From M55B129 sp034189085 (GTDB lineage Bacteria; Bacillota; Dethiobacteria; DTU022), in contig JAXHVH010000017.1 of assembly GCA_034189085.1 (NCBI GenBank), forward strand, positions 1 to 41,155: a DNA stretch of 41,155 bases, given 5' to 3'. Of this stretch, positions 24,754-34,670 are shown in pieces; the first letter of the stretch is position 1, and the number at the start of each line of letters is the position of its first letter. The position numbers were made by a program, and so were the translations under genes. The notes below the pieces were generated by a model, which was given only the letters and a program-made list of their open reading frames with translations, had not been told where the DNA came from and made no database searches.

Positions 24754-25824
24754 ATGAATTAAGAACTATTTGCCAAAATGCCCATACCACAGGCTGTAGC
24801 CAGGATGGTCATCCCCAGTATCATGACCGTCCTGGTCCTCATCATTTACAATATGGCCGATATCTTTTTCGTCGGCCAGACGGGCGATCCCAACCAGGTT
24901 GCCGCCATTTCCCTGACAACACCCATATTCATGCTCTTCATCGCCATGGGCAACATTTTTGGCATCGGCGGAAGCTCGTTGATCTCGAGATTGCTGGGCC
25001 GGGGTGAAAAAGAAAAGGCAAGCCGGATCAGCAGTTTCTGTTTTTACAGTGTCCTGCTCACAGGGCTCGTAATGATAGCCCTTTATCTACTGTTTATGGA
25101 AGGTATCCTGAGCATAATCGGTGTCAACGAAAAAACAGTTGATTTTGCCCGGACTTATCTCACTTACATCGCCTTCGGCGCTCCTTTTATCATCATTCCT
25201 CCCGCCTTCGGCCATATTGTGCGGTCGGAAGGAGCTCCCCGCGAAGCAATGATCGGGATGATGACCGGCACCATCATTAACATTATTCTCGATCCCATTA
25301 TGATCTTAACCCTGGACATGGGTGTAGCCGGCGCTGCCTGGGCTACAGTTATCGGCAATATCATCGGCAGCCTCTACTATTTCCGTTACCTCACGGGCAA
25401 AAAAACCATGCTATCGATAAAATTTGCCGACAAAGGGCTCGGCCGCTCCACCATAATCGAACTTTTTGGCATCGGTATTCCCGCCTCTTTAAACAACCTC
25501 CTCATGAGCACCTCCCACATTCTTTTGAACAATGTCTTGAACGGCTACGAAGGAGGCGAGATCTACATCGCCGCCATGGGGGTAGCTATGCGGGGAACTA
25601 TCCTGTTGATCCTCATCCAGCTTGGTTTCGCCATGGGGATCCAGCCTCTGATCGGCTACAATTACGGGGCCCGCAATATTGAACGCCTGAAAAGTATTAT
25701 CCGCTTCTCATTCATCTGCACTGTGATCATAGGTTCATCGATCACTGCTGGCGTATTGACAACCACGATCAGAGTGCATCAGGAGCCCTGGGCCAGGCCT
25801 GCGATTGCCAATAGCCATCTTTAA
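24754..25824 (+). pseudogene. MATE-family efflux transporter, broken at codon 3 and truncated at the 3' end
   Basis: The natural start is the ATG at 24754 (AAGGAG 9 bases before), but the third codon is TAA (24760-24762). The frame then continues with family sequence ELFAKMPIPQAVARMVIPSIMT. Restarting at the ATG at 24778 would give 348 residues against about 450 for the family. Helices 1 to about 8 are present, including NMADIFFVGQTGDPN and QPLIGYNYGARN. The protein turns into unrelated sequence after ICTVIIGSSITAGV (near 25750), so the last four helices are gone. Two independent lesions argue for a dead gene. Confidence 0.8.
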
Positions 25825-26029
25825 AGCTTTTATGACTAATTCTTTGCTCAAAAAAAGTAATTGTTTCTGGATTAACTTTTTCATTTTACAATCTATCATC
25901 TGATTAGTCCTAATGGAACGAGTATTGTTTGATAAAGCTATTTTGTATCGACAGATGTGGTCAAACCATCACCGGCCTTTTTCAGAGCCGTGAAAAAATT
26001 TGTTTTGCGGATTTTATTATAAATCCCTA

Positions 26030-26057
26030 TTGACAAATACGAGAAATGAGCCATAAT
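26030..26057 (+). promoter_or_regulatory. cadC promoter
   Basis: TTGACA (26030-26035) and CATAAT (26052-26057) are 16 bases apart, about 40 bases before the cadC start. The region just after (ATATAGACGATTGCTTATA) is a weak dyad where a CadC/ArsR repressor could sit; this is inference. The upstream 25825-26029 is AT-rich and shows no gene. Confidence 0.6.
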
Positions 26058-26098
26058 ATAGACGATTGCTTATACGTTTAATTCAGGAGAGTGCTACT

Positions 26099-26467
26099 TT
26101 GACAAATACACGAAAAGACGATGCACTTTGCAGCGTAACCATTATTCATGAGGATATTCTTAACAAAGTGCGCAAAGAAATGACGGAGGACAGCCAACTT
26201 GTTCAAATGGCCGAACTTTTCAGGGCGCTCGACGATCCTACACGCCTGAAAATTATCAATGCGTTGCTGCTTGCGGAGATGTGCGTGTGCGATCTTGCCG
26301 CACTGCTGAACATGACGCAACCTGCAATATCCCACCACCTCAAAACGCTTCGGCAAACGCAATTGATCAAATTTCGGAGGGATGGTAGGATCGTCTATTA
26401 TTCATTGGATGATGATCATATTGAATTGCTGTTCCGGCAGGGTTTAGCTCACGTAATTGAACGGTAA
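26099..26467 (+). CDS. cadC: ArsR/SmtB-family metal-sensing repressor
   Basis: 122 residues from a TTG at 26099, set by AGGAG 9 bases upstream; this equals the usual CadC length. Winged-helix core: LFRALDDPTRLKIINALL, then the metal-site helix EMCVCDLAALL with the C-x-C pair of CadC, the recognition helix MTQPAISHHLKTL and the wing RRDGRIVYYSL. An additional N-terminal Cys (DDALCS) fits the Cd/Pb/Bi site of CadC. It binds its promoter without metal and lets go when Cd, Pb or Zn binds. The next gene is the cognate exporting ATPase. Confidence 0.9.
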   Translation: MTNTRKDDALCSVTIIHEDILNKVRKEMTEDSQLVQMAELFRALDDPTRLKIINALLLAEMCVCDLAALLNMTQPAISHHLKTLRQTQLIKFRRDGRIVYYSLDDDHIELLFRQGLAHVIER

Positions 26468-26560
26468 GCAACAAAACGGGGTCGTTGTTATGGCTCTGTA
26501 AATTTGCAAAAGGCTTATAACCTGTCAGTGAATTCAAGCGCTAATCATAGGAGAACTATC

Positions 26561-28942
26561 ATGATAAAAGCATTTATTCTTGAGGGTCTGGACTGCGCGA
26601 ATTGCGCAGCCAAGATCGAAACACAGATTAAAAATCTTGCGGGAGTCAGCAATGCGGCAGTTGACTTCGTTTCTAAGAAACTGACGATAGAAGCCGCCGA
26701 TGAGCAGGATTTCAATGGGATTATCGCGGAGGCAACAGCCATCGTCAAAAAAATCGAACCTGATGTTAAGGTAGTCAATGCCGAGAAGAGCAAAGGTAGC
26801 GAATCCGTCATCCTGCTGGAAGGTCTTGATTGCGCGAATTGCGCGGCAAAAATAGAAGCGGAAGTGAAAAAACTGGAAGGAGTAACGTTTGCTTCCGTAG
26901 ATTTTGTTTCAAAGAGGCTCACACTGGAAACCAGCCCCGGCATCAACATTTCCGAGCTGAACGAGAAGACTGAGGGTATCGTAAAAAAAATTGAGCCGGA
27001 TGTTCAGGTTATTTTCGGAGAAAGCGCTATTAAGGGGAAAGCAAAAGAAAAAGAAAAAGAAAAAGATGACGATGATGATGATGAGGGCGAAGAAAACCAC
27101 AGGAAGCAAATCATAAAACTGGTGGTTGGCGGTATTATATTCGCAGTAGGTATAATTTTAAGATTCCCGAATTGGCTGGAGCTTGTCCTATTTATTTCAA
27201 GCTATGCCATCGTTGGTGGGAGTGTCGTTTTACGGGCCATTAAAAGTATTGTACGCGGCCAGGTATTTACAGAGCACTTCCTGATGAGCGTTGCTACCAT
27301 CGGCGCCTTCTTCGTTGGAGAGTATGCGGAGGGTGTAGCTGTTATGCTGTTTTATCTGGTGGGCGAGCTGTTTCAGGATATGGCGGTTGACCATTCCAGA
27401 AAATCAATCAGCGCGCTCATGGATATACGGCCTGACTACGCAAACTTAAAAGTTGACGATGAACTGAAAAAGGTGTCCCCCGAAGATGTAAGCGTCGGCG
27501 ATATTATCGTGGTAAAACCGGGAGAAAAAATTCCATTGGACGGCAAAGTCATAGACGGTACATCAATGGTGAATACCTCCGCATTGACCGGCGAATCTGT
27601 CCCGCGCGAATTGGAGCCGGGAAAAGATGCGTTAAGCGGATTTGTCAATAAGAACGGCGCCTTGACCCTTGAAGTCACAAAAGATTACGACGACTCAACC
27701 GTATCCAAAATTCTGGATCTCGTTCAGAATGCCAGCAGCAGAAAAGCACCGACCGAGAACTTTATAACGAAATTCGCGCGGTATTATACGCCGATCGTTG
27801 TATTTGGAGCCTTAGCCCTTGCAATCATACCGCCTTTAGTCATTCAAGGGGCGACCTTCTCTGATTGGATATACAGGGCCTTGGTATTCTTAGTGGTTTC
27901 CTGCCCGTGTGCACTGGTAATATCGATCCCGCTGGGATTCTTCGGTGGAATTGGAGGCGCATCAAAAAGAGGAATATTGGTAAAAGGCAGCAACTACTTG
28001 GAAGCACTGAACAATGTTGAAGCGGTTGTTTTTGATAAGACCGGTACTTTAACGAAAGGTGTATTCGTCGTTACGGCAACAAATCCTCAAAACGGCTTTA
28101 CAAGGGATGAACTCATTGAATCCGCGGCATATGCGGAAAGCTATTCAAATCACCCGATTGCCCTTTCGATTATGAGCGCTTATCATGGGGAATTTGGTCA
28201 GGACTTGATTGCGAACTACGAGGAAATCGCGGGACAGGGCATTAAAGTCAGTGTCAACGGCAAAGAAGTTCTGGCCGGCAATACCCGATTGATGGTCAGT
28301 GAAAAGATCAATTACAGTGACGTTGATACTTTGGGTACTGTCGTACACATTGCTGTCGATAAAAAATACGCGGGTAGTATCGTCATATCGGATGTGGTGA
28401 AAGAAGACTCGGCAAGGGCAATCAGAGAGCTTAAATCTCTCGGCGTCAAGAGAACGGTCATGCTTACAGGCGATCGGAAGGCGGTGGGCGAAAATATAGG
28501 GAAGCAACTTGGTTTGGATGAGGTGTATTCCGAACTGCTGCCAGCCGAAAAGGTCGAAAAGATCGAGTCAATGGAAATCAAAAAATCCCATAACGGAAAA
28601 ATTGTATTTGTCGGCGACGGCATCAACGACGCGCCGGTGCTGGCAAGAGCTGATATCGGGATAGCCATGGGCGGCCTGGGCTCCGATGCGGCCATCGAAG
28701 CCGCGGATGTCGTCATCATGAATGACGAGCCATCCAAAATAGCTTCTGCGATCAAGATCGCCAAAAGAACAAGGAGCATCGTATATCAAAACATTATATT
28801 CGCACTGGGCGTGAAAGCCATATTCCTTGTATTAGGCGCATTCGGAGTAGCAACCATGTGGGAAGCTGTTTTCGCAGACATGGGCGTCGCTATCATAGCG
28901 ATTCTGAACTCGATGCGGGTGATGAATACAAAGGACTTATAA
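26561..28942 (+). CDS. cadA: Cd/Zn/Pb-exporting P1B-type ATPase
   Basis: 793 residues from the ATG at 26561 (AGGAG upstream). Two N-terminal heavy-metal domains carry GLDCANCAAK (about 9-18 and 88-97). An acidic/basic linker follows (about 155-180, with a run of Asp). Then come the transmembrane core, TGES (about 344), the CPC metal site (about 447), the DKTGTLTKG phosphorylation site (about 491), GDGINDAPV (about 685) and the last helix FADMGVAIIAILNSMR, whose Asp marks the Zn/Cd/Pb class. The protein pumps these metals out using ATP. The gene is richer in A and T than its neighbours and next to a transposase remnant, which suggests acquisition by transfer. Confidence 0.95.
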   Translation: MIKAFILEGLDCANCAAKIETQIKNLAGVSNAAVDFVSKKLTIEAADEQDFNGIIAEATAIVKKIEPDVKVVNAEKSKGSESVILLEGLDCANCAAKIEAEVKKLEGVTFASVDFVSKRLTLETSPGINISELNEKTEGIVKKIEPDVQVIFGESAIKGKAKEKEKEKDDDDDDEGEENHRKQIIKLVVGGIIFAVGIILRFPNWLELVLFISSYAIVGGSVVLRAIKSIVRGQVFTEHFLMSVATIGAFFVGEYAEGVAVMLFYLVGELFQDMAVDHSRKSISALMDIRPDYANLKVDDELKKVSPEDVSVGDIIVVKPGEKIPLDGKVIDGTSMVNTSALTGESVPRELEPGKDALSGFVNKNGALTLEVTKDYDDSTVSKILDLVQNASSRKAPTENFITKFARYYTPIVVFGALALAIIPPLVIQGATFSDWIYRALVFLVVSCPCALVISIPLGFFGGIGGASKRGILVKGSNYLEALNNVEAVVFDKTGTLTKGVFVVTATNPQNGFTRDELIESAAYAESYSNHPIALSIMSAYHGEFGQDLIANYEEIAGQGIKVSVNGKEVLAGNTRLMVSEKINYSDVDTLGTVVHIAVDKKYAGSIVISDVVKEDSARAIRELKSLGVKRTVMLTGDRKAVGENIGKQLGLDEVYSELLPAEKVEKIESMEIKKSHNGKIVFVGDGINDAPVLARADIGIAMGGLGSDAAIEAADVVIMNDEPSKIASAIKIAKRTRSIVYQNIIFALGVKAIFLVLGAFGVATMWEAVFADMGVAIIAILNSMRVMNTKDL

Positions 28943-28973
28943 ACCTGTTTACACGGTTCCCCTTACATCGGTG

Positions 28974-29014
28974 CCGCCCCCACCCGCTGGAATTTCAGAT
29001 GGGGGTGCATTTTT
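28974..29014 (+). terminator. probable terminator after cadA
   Basis: CCGCCCCCA (28974-28982) can pair with TGGGGGTG (29000-29007), partly by wobble, with a smaller stem CTG/CAG inside the loop, followed by ATTTTTG. It lies 30 bases after the cadA stop. Confidence 0.55.
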
Positions 29015-29108
29015 GTGCTTAATAAAGCGTTCCGAGTGAACATATCTACAGTTTTTGGGTGAATATACAGTACTGAGGGCTTCCTTAACAGCCCTTGTTA
29101 ACAAGAAA

Positions 29109-29666
29109 CTAGGCGAAAGCGGGTATGGACCGCCTCGCAAACTGCATAAAATAAGCCCTGATTGATCGCAAAATGCTTTTTGAAAAAAAGACAAAAAGAT
29201 CACGATACCCCCTGGCCAGGTTCATCACGATCAGGTTAATGATTATGGTTGTTTCACTTGTCTGTTTCAGTTTCTCTTTAATCAGGTTTAATCCGTATCG
29301 TCGTTTACCTTCGCCAAACTTGCCTTCGATGGGGACACGATCTCGCTCATCCTGCCGGGCCAGCTTTTTAAGTGCTTTGTCCGGCTCTTTTGGCGGCCGG
29401 CCCAGCCTGGGACCGCTTAAACGAATCCTGCGACCTTTACAGTAACTGATGTTCTCACGGGTGCGGTAGATCTTGTCAACGTGGACCGATTCCGGGTAGA
29501 AACCGTGGCGCTGATAATAGCTCTCAATCGCTTCAATCAAGGTCATCGCTTCGGCAAAGTTATCCCAGGATAGCTTTTCCAGATAGGCCATACCGTCAAC
29601 CACACTGATCGCTAATTTTGCTCCGAACTCGACACTGATTGCCATGACAACATCATCAAATTTCAA
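29109..29666 (-). pseudogene. IS5-type DDE transposase, C-terminal remnant
   Basis: 185 residues matching only the second half of IS5-group transposases: EFGAKLAISVVDG, LSWDNFAEA, HGFYPESVHVDKIYRTRENISYCK, IRLSGPRLGRPPK and the C-terminal EGKFGEGKRRYGL region. The first roughly 250 residues, including the first catalytic Asp, are replaced by about ten unrelated residues after a TTG start with a good AGGAGG site. The flanking 28943-29108 and 29667-29850 show no clear terminal inverted repeats. It marks the edge of the cadmium island. Confidence 0.8.
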
Positions 29667-29850
29667 AGTAGTTCCTCCTGATTTATCGCACTATGTTAAT
29701 ATTGAATTCGTTATTTAACCTTAAACTCCTTGTAAAATTTCATATAATTGATTTATTGTGAATTATACATCTACTTTGCTGCAGTTATACGATCGTTTAT
29801 AAAAAAGAATTAATCATATCCAATCGATACCCAGATTTTCCTTAAAATAA

Positions 29851-29880
29851 TAGAACGTGGAGATTCCTCTCCACGTTCTA
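29851..29880 (-). terminator. terminator of tRNA-Leu
   Basis: A perfect 13-bp stem (TAGAACGTGGAGA 29851-29863 and its complement 29868-29880) with a 4-base loop lies right after the 3' end of the tRNA on the minus strand and is followed by a T-rich stretch (TTATTTTAAGG). Confidence 0.8.
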
Positions 29881-29887
29881 TTTAAAG

Positions 29888-29972
29888 TGGTGTCGGGAGG
29901 GGGACTTGAACCCCCACGGTATTCACCACACGCCCCTCAAACGTGCGCGTCTGCCTATTCCGCCACCCCGAC
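29888..29972 (-). tRNA. tRNA-Leu (anticodon GAG)
   Basis: 85 nucleotides ending in an encoded CCA. The acceptor stem GTCGGGG pairs with TCCCGAC (last pair G-T), the anticodon stem CACGT/GCGTG closes the loop TTGAGGG with anticodon GAG, a long variable arm (TGGTGAATACCG) marks a class II tRNA, and the T arm GGGGGTTCAAGTCCCCC is canonical. Anticodon GAG reads CUC and CUU. Confidence 0.95.
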
Positions 29973-30188
29973 ATGTTTTCATTTTTATTCCATTAAGATT
30001 ATAAGGTTTTGTGAGAGAACCGTCAAGACAGGGTTCTTCTGAACCATGGTCCTGCTAAAGCCACTGCTGATTTAATACTTATGGAACGGAACCTTTTACC
30101 CTTCGTTTTGCCCAAAAGTGCAGTCAGGCAGGGATAATCTCTCAAAAATGAAGGGTTTTTTAATACAAGAGCGAATTGAAAATAGACA

Positions 30189-30205
30189 GTCCGGGATACC
30201 CGGAC
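30189..30205. promoter_or_regulatory. palindromic operator-like site upstream of the glycosidase gene
   Basis: GTCCGGG, ATA, CCCGGAC form a perfect 7-bp inverted repeat 50 bases before the gene at 30255, with a TTGAAA at 30176 just before it. A repressor site for the sugar operon is a fair guess. The remainder of the 282-base gap 29973-30254 shows no gene. Confidence 0.4.
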
Positions 30206-30254
30206 AATGTGTTTATTTATCCGACAAAACCCTTTTTAAAAAAGGAGAACAGTT

Positions 30255-32117
30255 ATGAATGACAGCAGTGAACCTTATTTGACCGTTCCCGAAAGCATCT
30301 CCCCGGAGGGGCCGTTATTCATGACAGGCAATGAATATATTGCTCTGCCGCAGATTGATAAAAACGGGAGTATCCACTCCGCCAATGTGCTGCGCCTCGA
30401 CTGCCACGGTCTGCTTGAATTCTGCGGCTCCGCCGAAAGTCCTTTGCTAACGCCCATCCTGCAGGTGGAGGAAGAAGCAATCGATCCGGGCAACAGGGCT
30501 GAGTGGAATTACGAAATGGACTGGCTGCCCGGTTTCTGCCTCTCCGGTGAAGAATGGACACTGAAAGGTGAAATAGTATGCCCGCCCGGCTACAAGGGCT
30601 TTTTTTACCGCCTATCCCTGGCTAACCGGGGTAGTCACAGCCTGAAAATAAAACTGGGCTGGAAGATATGCTGGACAGCATTTAATTACCTTGTTTTCCA
30701 CCGACGACCGGTGGGAGGCAGCCGCCGCATTGATTATAACAGCTGGACAAACAGCCTGGTCCTGGAAGCGGTGGCAGGGTTGCCCCTGGCTGCCCTGGCC
30801 CTGGCTGTTGAACCTCAGGTTACATGGCATCAAAGCGAAGATAAAGATTGTTACCAGGCCAGCTGCACAGCTGAAGTAGAAGCCGGCGAATGCTATACAA
30901 CCACCCTTTACGGTGCGGCTAATCTCGAAGCGGACGGGGCGGGAACAACTACCGTGGACCTGCGCCGCCACGGTGCGGAAAACTTGAAATTATACAGCCT
31001 CCAGTGGCTTGAAAACCGCGGCGGCAGCAATGAGGGTGAGTTTACTGCCCTGCTGAAAAGAAATCTCTTTTTCAGCTACTTTTATTCCACAGCCCGTTCA
31101 TTGGACAGTGAAGAAGTTATTTCCCTCACCTCCCGCAGCCCCCGTTACTACGTCAGCGCCGCTTTCTGGAGCAGGGATGCCCTGCTCTGGAGCTTTCCGG
31201 CCGTGATGATGGTTCACCAGGGTGCTGCCCGTGAGCTGCTGCTCTCCGTTTTTCGCCGTCACCTCAGAAACTGCGGCGAGCATGCCCATTATCTCAACGG
31301 CACCCTCCTCTACCCCGGTTTTGAACTGGATCAGCTGTGCGCTTACTTTTTAGCCCTCAGCCATTACCTGGCGGGGAGCGACGATTATACTCTTCTTGAG
31401 AATAAGGAAATCAGCGAAGGTCTGACCTTCATGGCCGAAAAAGCCTTGGACCTCTTCGACCCGGAAGCAGGGCTTTACAGCACCTTTCTTGATCCTTCAG
31501 ATGACCCGGTGCCCAATCCTTACCTGACTTATGATAACGCCCTCCTGCAGTGCTCCTTCTGCTTCCTGGGGCATCTGCAGGCCGGCGAGCACTGGCGTCA
31601 CAAAGCTGATTTTGCCATCCTGGCATCGGAACTGCAGCAGGCAATTTACGAAAACTGCATCGTCAAGGGGCCCTTTGGGGCCATGTTTGCCTGGTCTGTT
31701 GATGGAAAGGGCCGTTTTACCCTCTACGATAATCCCCCGGGAAGCCTGCAGCTCCTGGCACATTACGGTTTCTGTTTCCCGGACGAAACGGTTTTCAGGA
31801 ATACTGTGCGCTGGATTCGTTCGGCCAACAATAAATATTTTCATTCCGGCGCCCCCTTTGAAGAAGCGGGTTCGCGTCATGCCGGCAATCCCTGGCCCCT
31901 GGCCGCCTGCAACGATCTGCTGTCCTGCAACGCAGGAGGCCTCGATTTCCTGAAGAGGGCAGCGATGGATAACGGCTTTTTCTGTGAGACTGTGGATCCT
32001 CAGACAGGGAAATTATCTACCGGCGCCGCCTTCGCTTCAGGAGCCGGTTTCCTCGCTTTTGCCCTGGCTAACAGGCATGGCAAAGAAGAATGCCCGGAAG
32101 AACCTGAAACCGGCTAA
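30255..32117 (+). CDS. six-hairpin (alpha/alpha) glycosidase-like protein
   Basis: 620 residues. The N-terminal part (about 1-250) is beta-rich, the C-terminal part (about 265-610) reads as an alpha/alpha barrel with paired helices and blocks such as YYVSAAFWSRDALLWSFPAV (about 300), YPGFELDQLCAYFLAL, NPYLTYDNALLQ and GNPWPLAACNDLLS. SRD in the first barrel helices and GHPWPL-like blocks recall glycogen-debranching-type and GH125-like enzymes. I cannot fix the family or the catalytic acids. ATG follows AAAGGAG. The next gene is a GPH-type symporter, so uptake followed by cleavage of a glycoside is the likely job. No signal peptide, so it should be cytoplasmic. Confidence 0.7.
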   Translation: MNDSSEPYLTVPESISPEGPLFMTGNEYIALPQIDKNGSIHSANVLRLDCHGLLEFCGSAESPLLTPILQVEEEAIDPGNRAEWNYEMDWLPGFCLSGEEWTLKGEIVCPPGYKGFFYRLSLANRGSHSLKIKLGWKICWTAFNYLVFHRRPVGGSRRIDYNSWTNSLVLEAVAGLPLAALALAVEPQVTWHQSEDKDCYQASCTAEVEAGECYTTTLYGAANLEADGAGTTTVDLRRHGAENLKLYSLQWLENRGGSNEGEFTALLKRNLFFSYFYSTARSLDSEEVISLTSRSPRYYVSAAFWSRDALLWSFPAVMMVHQGAARELLLSVFRRHLRNCGEHAHYLNGTLLYPGFELDQLCAYFLALSHYLAGSDDYTLLENKEISEGLTFMAEKALDLFDPEAGLYSTFLDPSDDPVPNPYLTYDNALLQCSFCFLGHLQAGEHWRHKADFAILASELQQAIYENCIVKGPFGAMFAWSVDGKGRFTLYDNPPGSLQLLAHYGFCFPDETVFRNTVRWIRSANNKYFHSGAPFEEAGSRHAGNPWPLAACNDLLSCNAGGLDFLKRAAMDNGFFCETVDPQTGKLSTGAAFASGAGFLAFALANRHGKEECPEEPETG

Positions 32118-32242
32118 GAAATAGAACGTCCGGCAGGTTGATGCCGGGCATACGTGATCCAGCCTGATCCGAAAATAATAGTTTTTTCTGCAGTATCGTT
32201 ATAAATAGACCTCATTAAGTTCAAATTTCACCATCCCATTAA

Positions 32243-32266
32243 CGAAAATGGCAATTTGCATTTTCG
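32243..32266. promoter_or_regulatory. inverted repeat upstream of the GPH symporter
   Basis: CGAAAATG (32243-32250) and CATTTTCG (32259-32266) are perfect inverted copies around 8 bases, about 60 bases before the symporter start. It has no T-run, so an operator or RNA hairpin is more likely than a terminator. Confidence 0.4.
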
Positions 32267-32324
32267 GGATTGTATAAATGTGAGAGCCCCCGCCGGAGAA
32301 TATCGCCGAAGGAGAGAGGCAGAA

Positions 32325-33659
32325 ATGGTTAGATTAAAACAGCTCTCGCTGTGGGGCAAAATTGCTTACGGAACCGGAGCCGGTGGCTACAGCCTCATCG
32401 ACCGGGTTTTAATCACCTGGCTTTTTTATTACTACATTACCAGCCCCCTTGAAGGTGTCGAGGTCCTGATGCCGCCCTTTGCCTTCGGACTGATCATGTT
32501 TTTTGGCCGGGTGATCGACGCCGTGGCCGATCCGCTGATTGCCCGCTGGTCCGACAATTACGGCGGAAAAATGGGCCGGCGGATGCCCTTCATGTTATTC
32601 AGCGGAGTGGCCTACGTGGCCGTCTTCATTTTGCTTTTTTACCCTCCCATTGCTGAAAAATCACTCCTCAACACCATTTACCTGGCCTTCTTGCTGGGGT
32701 TATATTTTGCTCTCTTCACCGCTTATGTCAATCCCTACCTGGCCCTGCTGCCCGAGCTGGCCCGCAGCACCCGCGACCGGGTCGATCTCTCCACCTTCAA
32801 GGCAGTCTTCAGCCTGCTGGGAGTCGGCATTGCCCTAATCGGTGCAGGGATTCTCATTGGCAGCCTCGGTTTTCACGGTATGGTCTGGTTGATGGCCATA
32901 CTAGGCCTGATCCTTCTCTATATTCCCCTGCTGATCAAAGAAAAGGAATACGCAGAGGCCAAACCGGCCACTCTCGGGCTGGTTGAAGCAATTGTAACCA
33001 CCTTCAGGAATAAGGCATTCGTCATTTACCTGATTGGCAATGTTACATTCTGGCTCGGTTTCAATATTATCACCCTCAATATTCCCCTCTACGTGACAGT
33101 CCTGATGGGCGCGGGCGAAGATGCCACTTCAATCTATTTTGGGCTCGCCTTTGTCGTTGCCCTCATCTTTTTCCCGGTGGTCAATATTGTATCCAAGAAG
33201 CTGGGCTTAAAAGCACCGATGATGTTTGCCCTGGTCGGATTCATGATACTGCTACCTTTCTTTTTCTTTTTCGGCCAGCCGCTGTTCGGCCTCTCGCCTG
33301 AAGTATTTGCCTATATTCTCATGGGCCTGGCCGGTCTGCCTCTTTCAGTGATCTTTGTTGTCCCCGATGCTATCGTGGCCGCCGTCACTGACCTGGAAGG
33401 AAAACTATCAGGGCAGCGCCGTGAAGCAATGTATTTCGGCGCCCAGGGATTTATTCTCAAGCTGGCCATGGGACTCTCAACCCTGATCACCGGCGCCCTG
33501 CTGCAGCTTTTTGGCAGCACAATCCATCATCCTCTGGGTATACAGCTTACGGGACCGGTCTCCGCTTTCTTTATCCTCATCGGGGTAATCGTCTTTACCC
33601 GCTACCCTGAAAAAGAGGTACAGGCTTACCAGGAAGAAGCTGCAGGTGGACCGGCTTAA
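32325..33659 (+). CDS. GPH-family (MelB-like) sugar:cation symporter
   Basis: 444 residues with about 12 membrane segments. GTGAGGYSLIDR at the N-terminus and the block RVIDAVADPLIARWSDNYGGKMGRRMPFM (about 58-86), with the GPH-type D-x3-D cation-site and the GRR loop, identify the glycoside-pentoside-hexuronide family, which takes up sugars with Na+ or H+. The start at 32325 was selected because AAGGAGAG lies 9 bases before it; the longer frame from 32256 overlaps the inverted repeat. It follows the glycosidase gene by about 200 bases on the same strand. Confidence 0.88.
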   Translation: MVRLKQLSLWGKIAYGTGAGGYSLIDRVLITWLFYYYITSPLEGVEVLMPPFAFGLIMFFGRVIDAVADPLIARWSDNYGGKMGRRMPFMLFSGVAYVAVFILLFYPPIAEKSLLNTIYLAFLLGLYFALFTAYVNPYLALLPELARSTRDRVDLSTFKAVFSLLGVGIALIGAGILIGSLGFHGMVWLMAILGLILLYIPLLIKEKEYAEAKPATLGLVEAIVTTFRNKAFVIYLIGNVTFWLGFNIITLNIPLYVTVLMGAGEDATSIYFGLAFVVALIFFPVVNIVSKKLGLKAPMMFALVGFMILLPFFFFFGQPLFGLSPEVFAYILMGLAGLPLSVIFVVPDAIVAAVTDLEGKLSGQRREAMYFGAQGFILKLAMGLSTLITGALLQLFGSTIHHPLGIQLTGPVSAFFILIGVIVFTRYPEKEVQAYQEEAAGGPA

Positions 33660-33740
33660 TAAGCTCTCTATCAATTGGGAATCTTTAAGATTAGAAACAA
33701 TCTGAAATACCAGGGCAGATAATTCAAAACACTTATCAAC

Positions 33741-34670
33741 TTAATAGTAAACCTTTACTGCATCCTGCCAGCCGATCACTTGCCCCTGACTGTGGTTTTG
33801 GCTTTCCTTACCACCGTATATTAAAAAAGACGGACCAGCTTTTCCGGCAGCCAGTGTACTCCAGTAACTCAGCATTTTAAAGTAGTCCGAACCTATTGTT
33901 TTTCCGGCTTTAATTTCTACCGGTATCAGTTTGTTTTTGTGTTCGATGATACAATTAATTTCACTGCCTTTATTGTCACGCCAAAAATATATCTGTGGTT
34001 CAAGGCTACGGTTAAAACGAAACTTAGCCAATTCGGATATAATAAATGTTTCGAAAAGTCCTCCTTTGAGATAGTGAGTACCCAACTGATCTTCACTCTC
34101 GATTCCTAACATAGATGCAGCCAGTCCTGGATCATAAAAATATAGCTTTGGTTGCTTTACAAGGCGTTTGTTGAAATTTTTAAAATGAGGCTGCAGTAAA
34201 AATATTATAAAACTTGATTCAAGAATTGAGAGCCATGATTTCGCGGTGTTATGGCTGATACCACAATCACTGCCCAGTGCACTCAGATTGAGAAGCTGAC
34301 CGATTCTTCCGGCACAAAGTTTAATAAAACGTTGAAAAGCACTGAGATCTGTAATGTTTTTAATAAGTCGTACATCCCGTTCAATATAGGTTTGTATATA
34401 CCCTGCATACCACATTTCAGGATCTAGTTGTTGATCGTATATCCTGGGATACAAACCCTTAAATATATATTCTTCATAATTGTTAATCTGATAGCCTGCA
34501 TAAATCAGTTCTTCAATGCTTAAAGGCAATAGCTTTAAGATTGCTACACGACCGGCAAGTGTTTGAGAAAGGTTTTCCTGAAGCAAATAATTGTTTGAAC
34601 CTGTTAAAATATATTGGCCGCTTTTCTGTTTTTGATCAACAATTGTTTGAATATAAGAAAAATGGTTAAA
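33741..34670 (-). pseudogene. DUF4143 AAA-type ATPase, 5'-truncated
   Basis: Homology starts at FSYIQTIVDQK, about 100 residues into the usual protein, and continues through GQYILTGSNN (sensor motif), LAGRVAILKLLPLS, the DUF4143 domain (YIQTYIERDVR, ISHNTAKSWLSILE) and the nuclease-like end FYFWRD-type block and EIKAGK. Walker A (GxRxxGKT) and Walker B are missing. A TAG closes the frame at 34673-34671 right before the homology. A TTG at 34586 could start a 281-residue piece, but an ATPase without Walker A would not work. These orphan ATPases are often mobile or toxin-antitoxin-like accessories. Confidence 0.75.

Noticed and set aside
29857..30042. 61-codon frame across the tRNA-Leu region
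   Set aside because: It reads through the complement of a clear tRNA gene.
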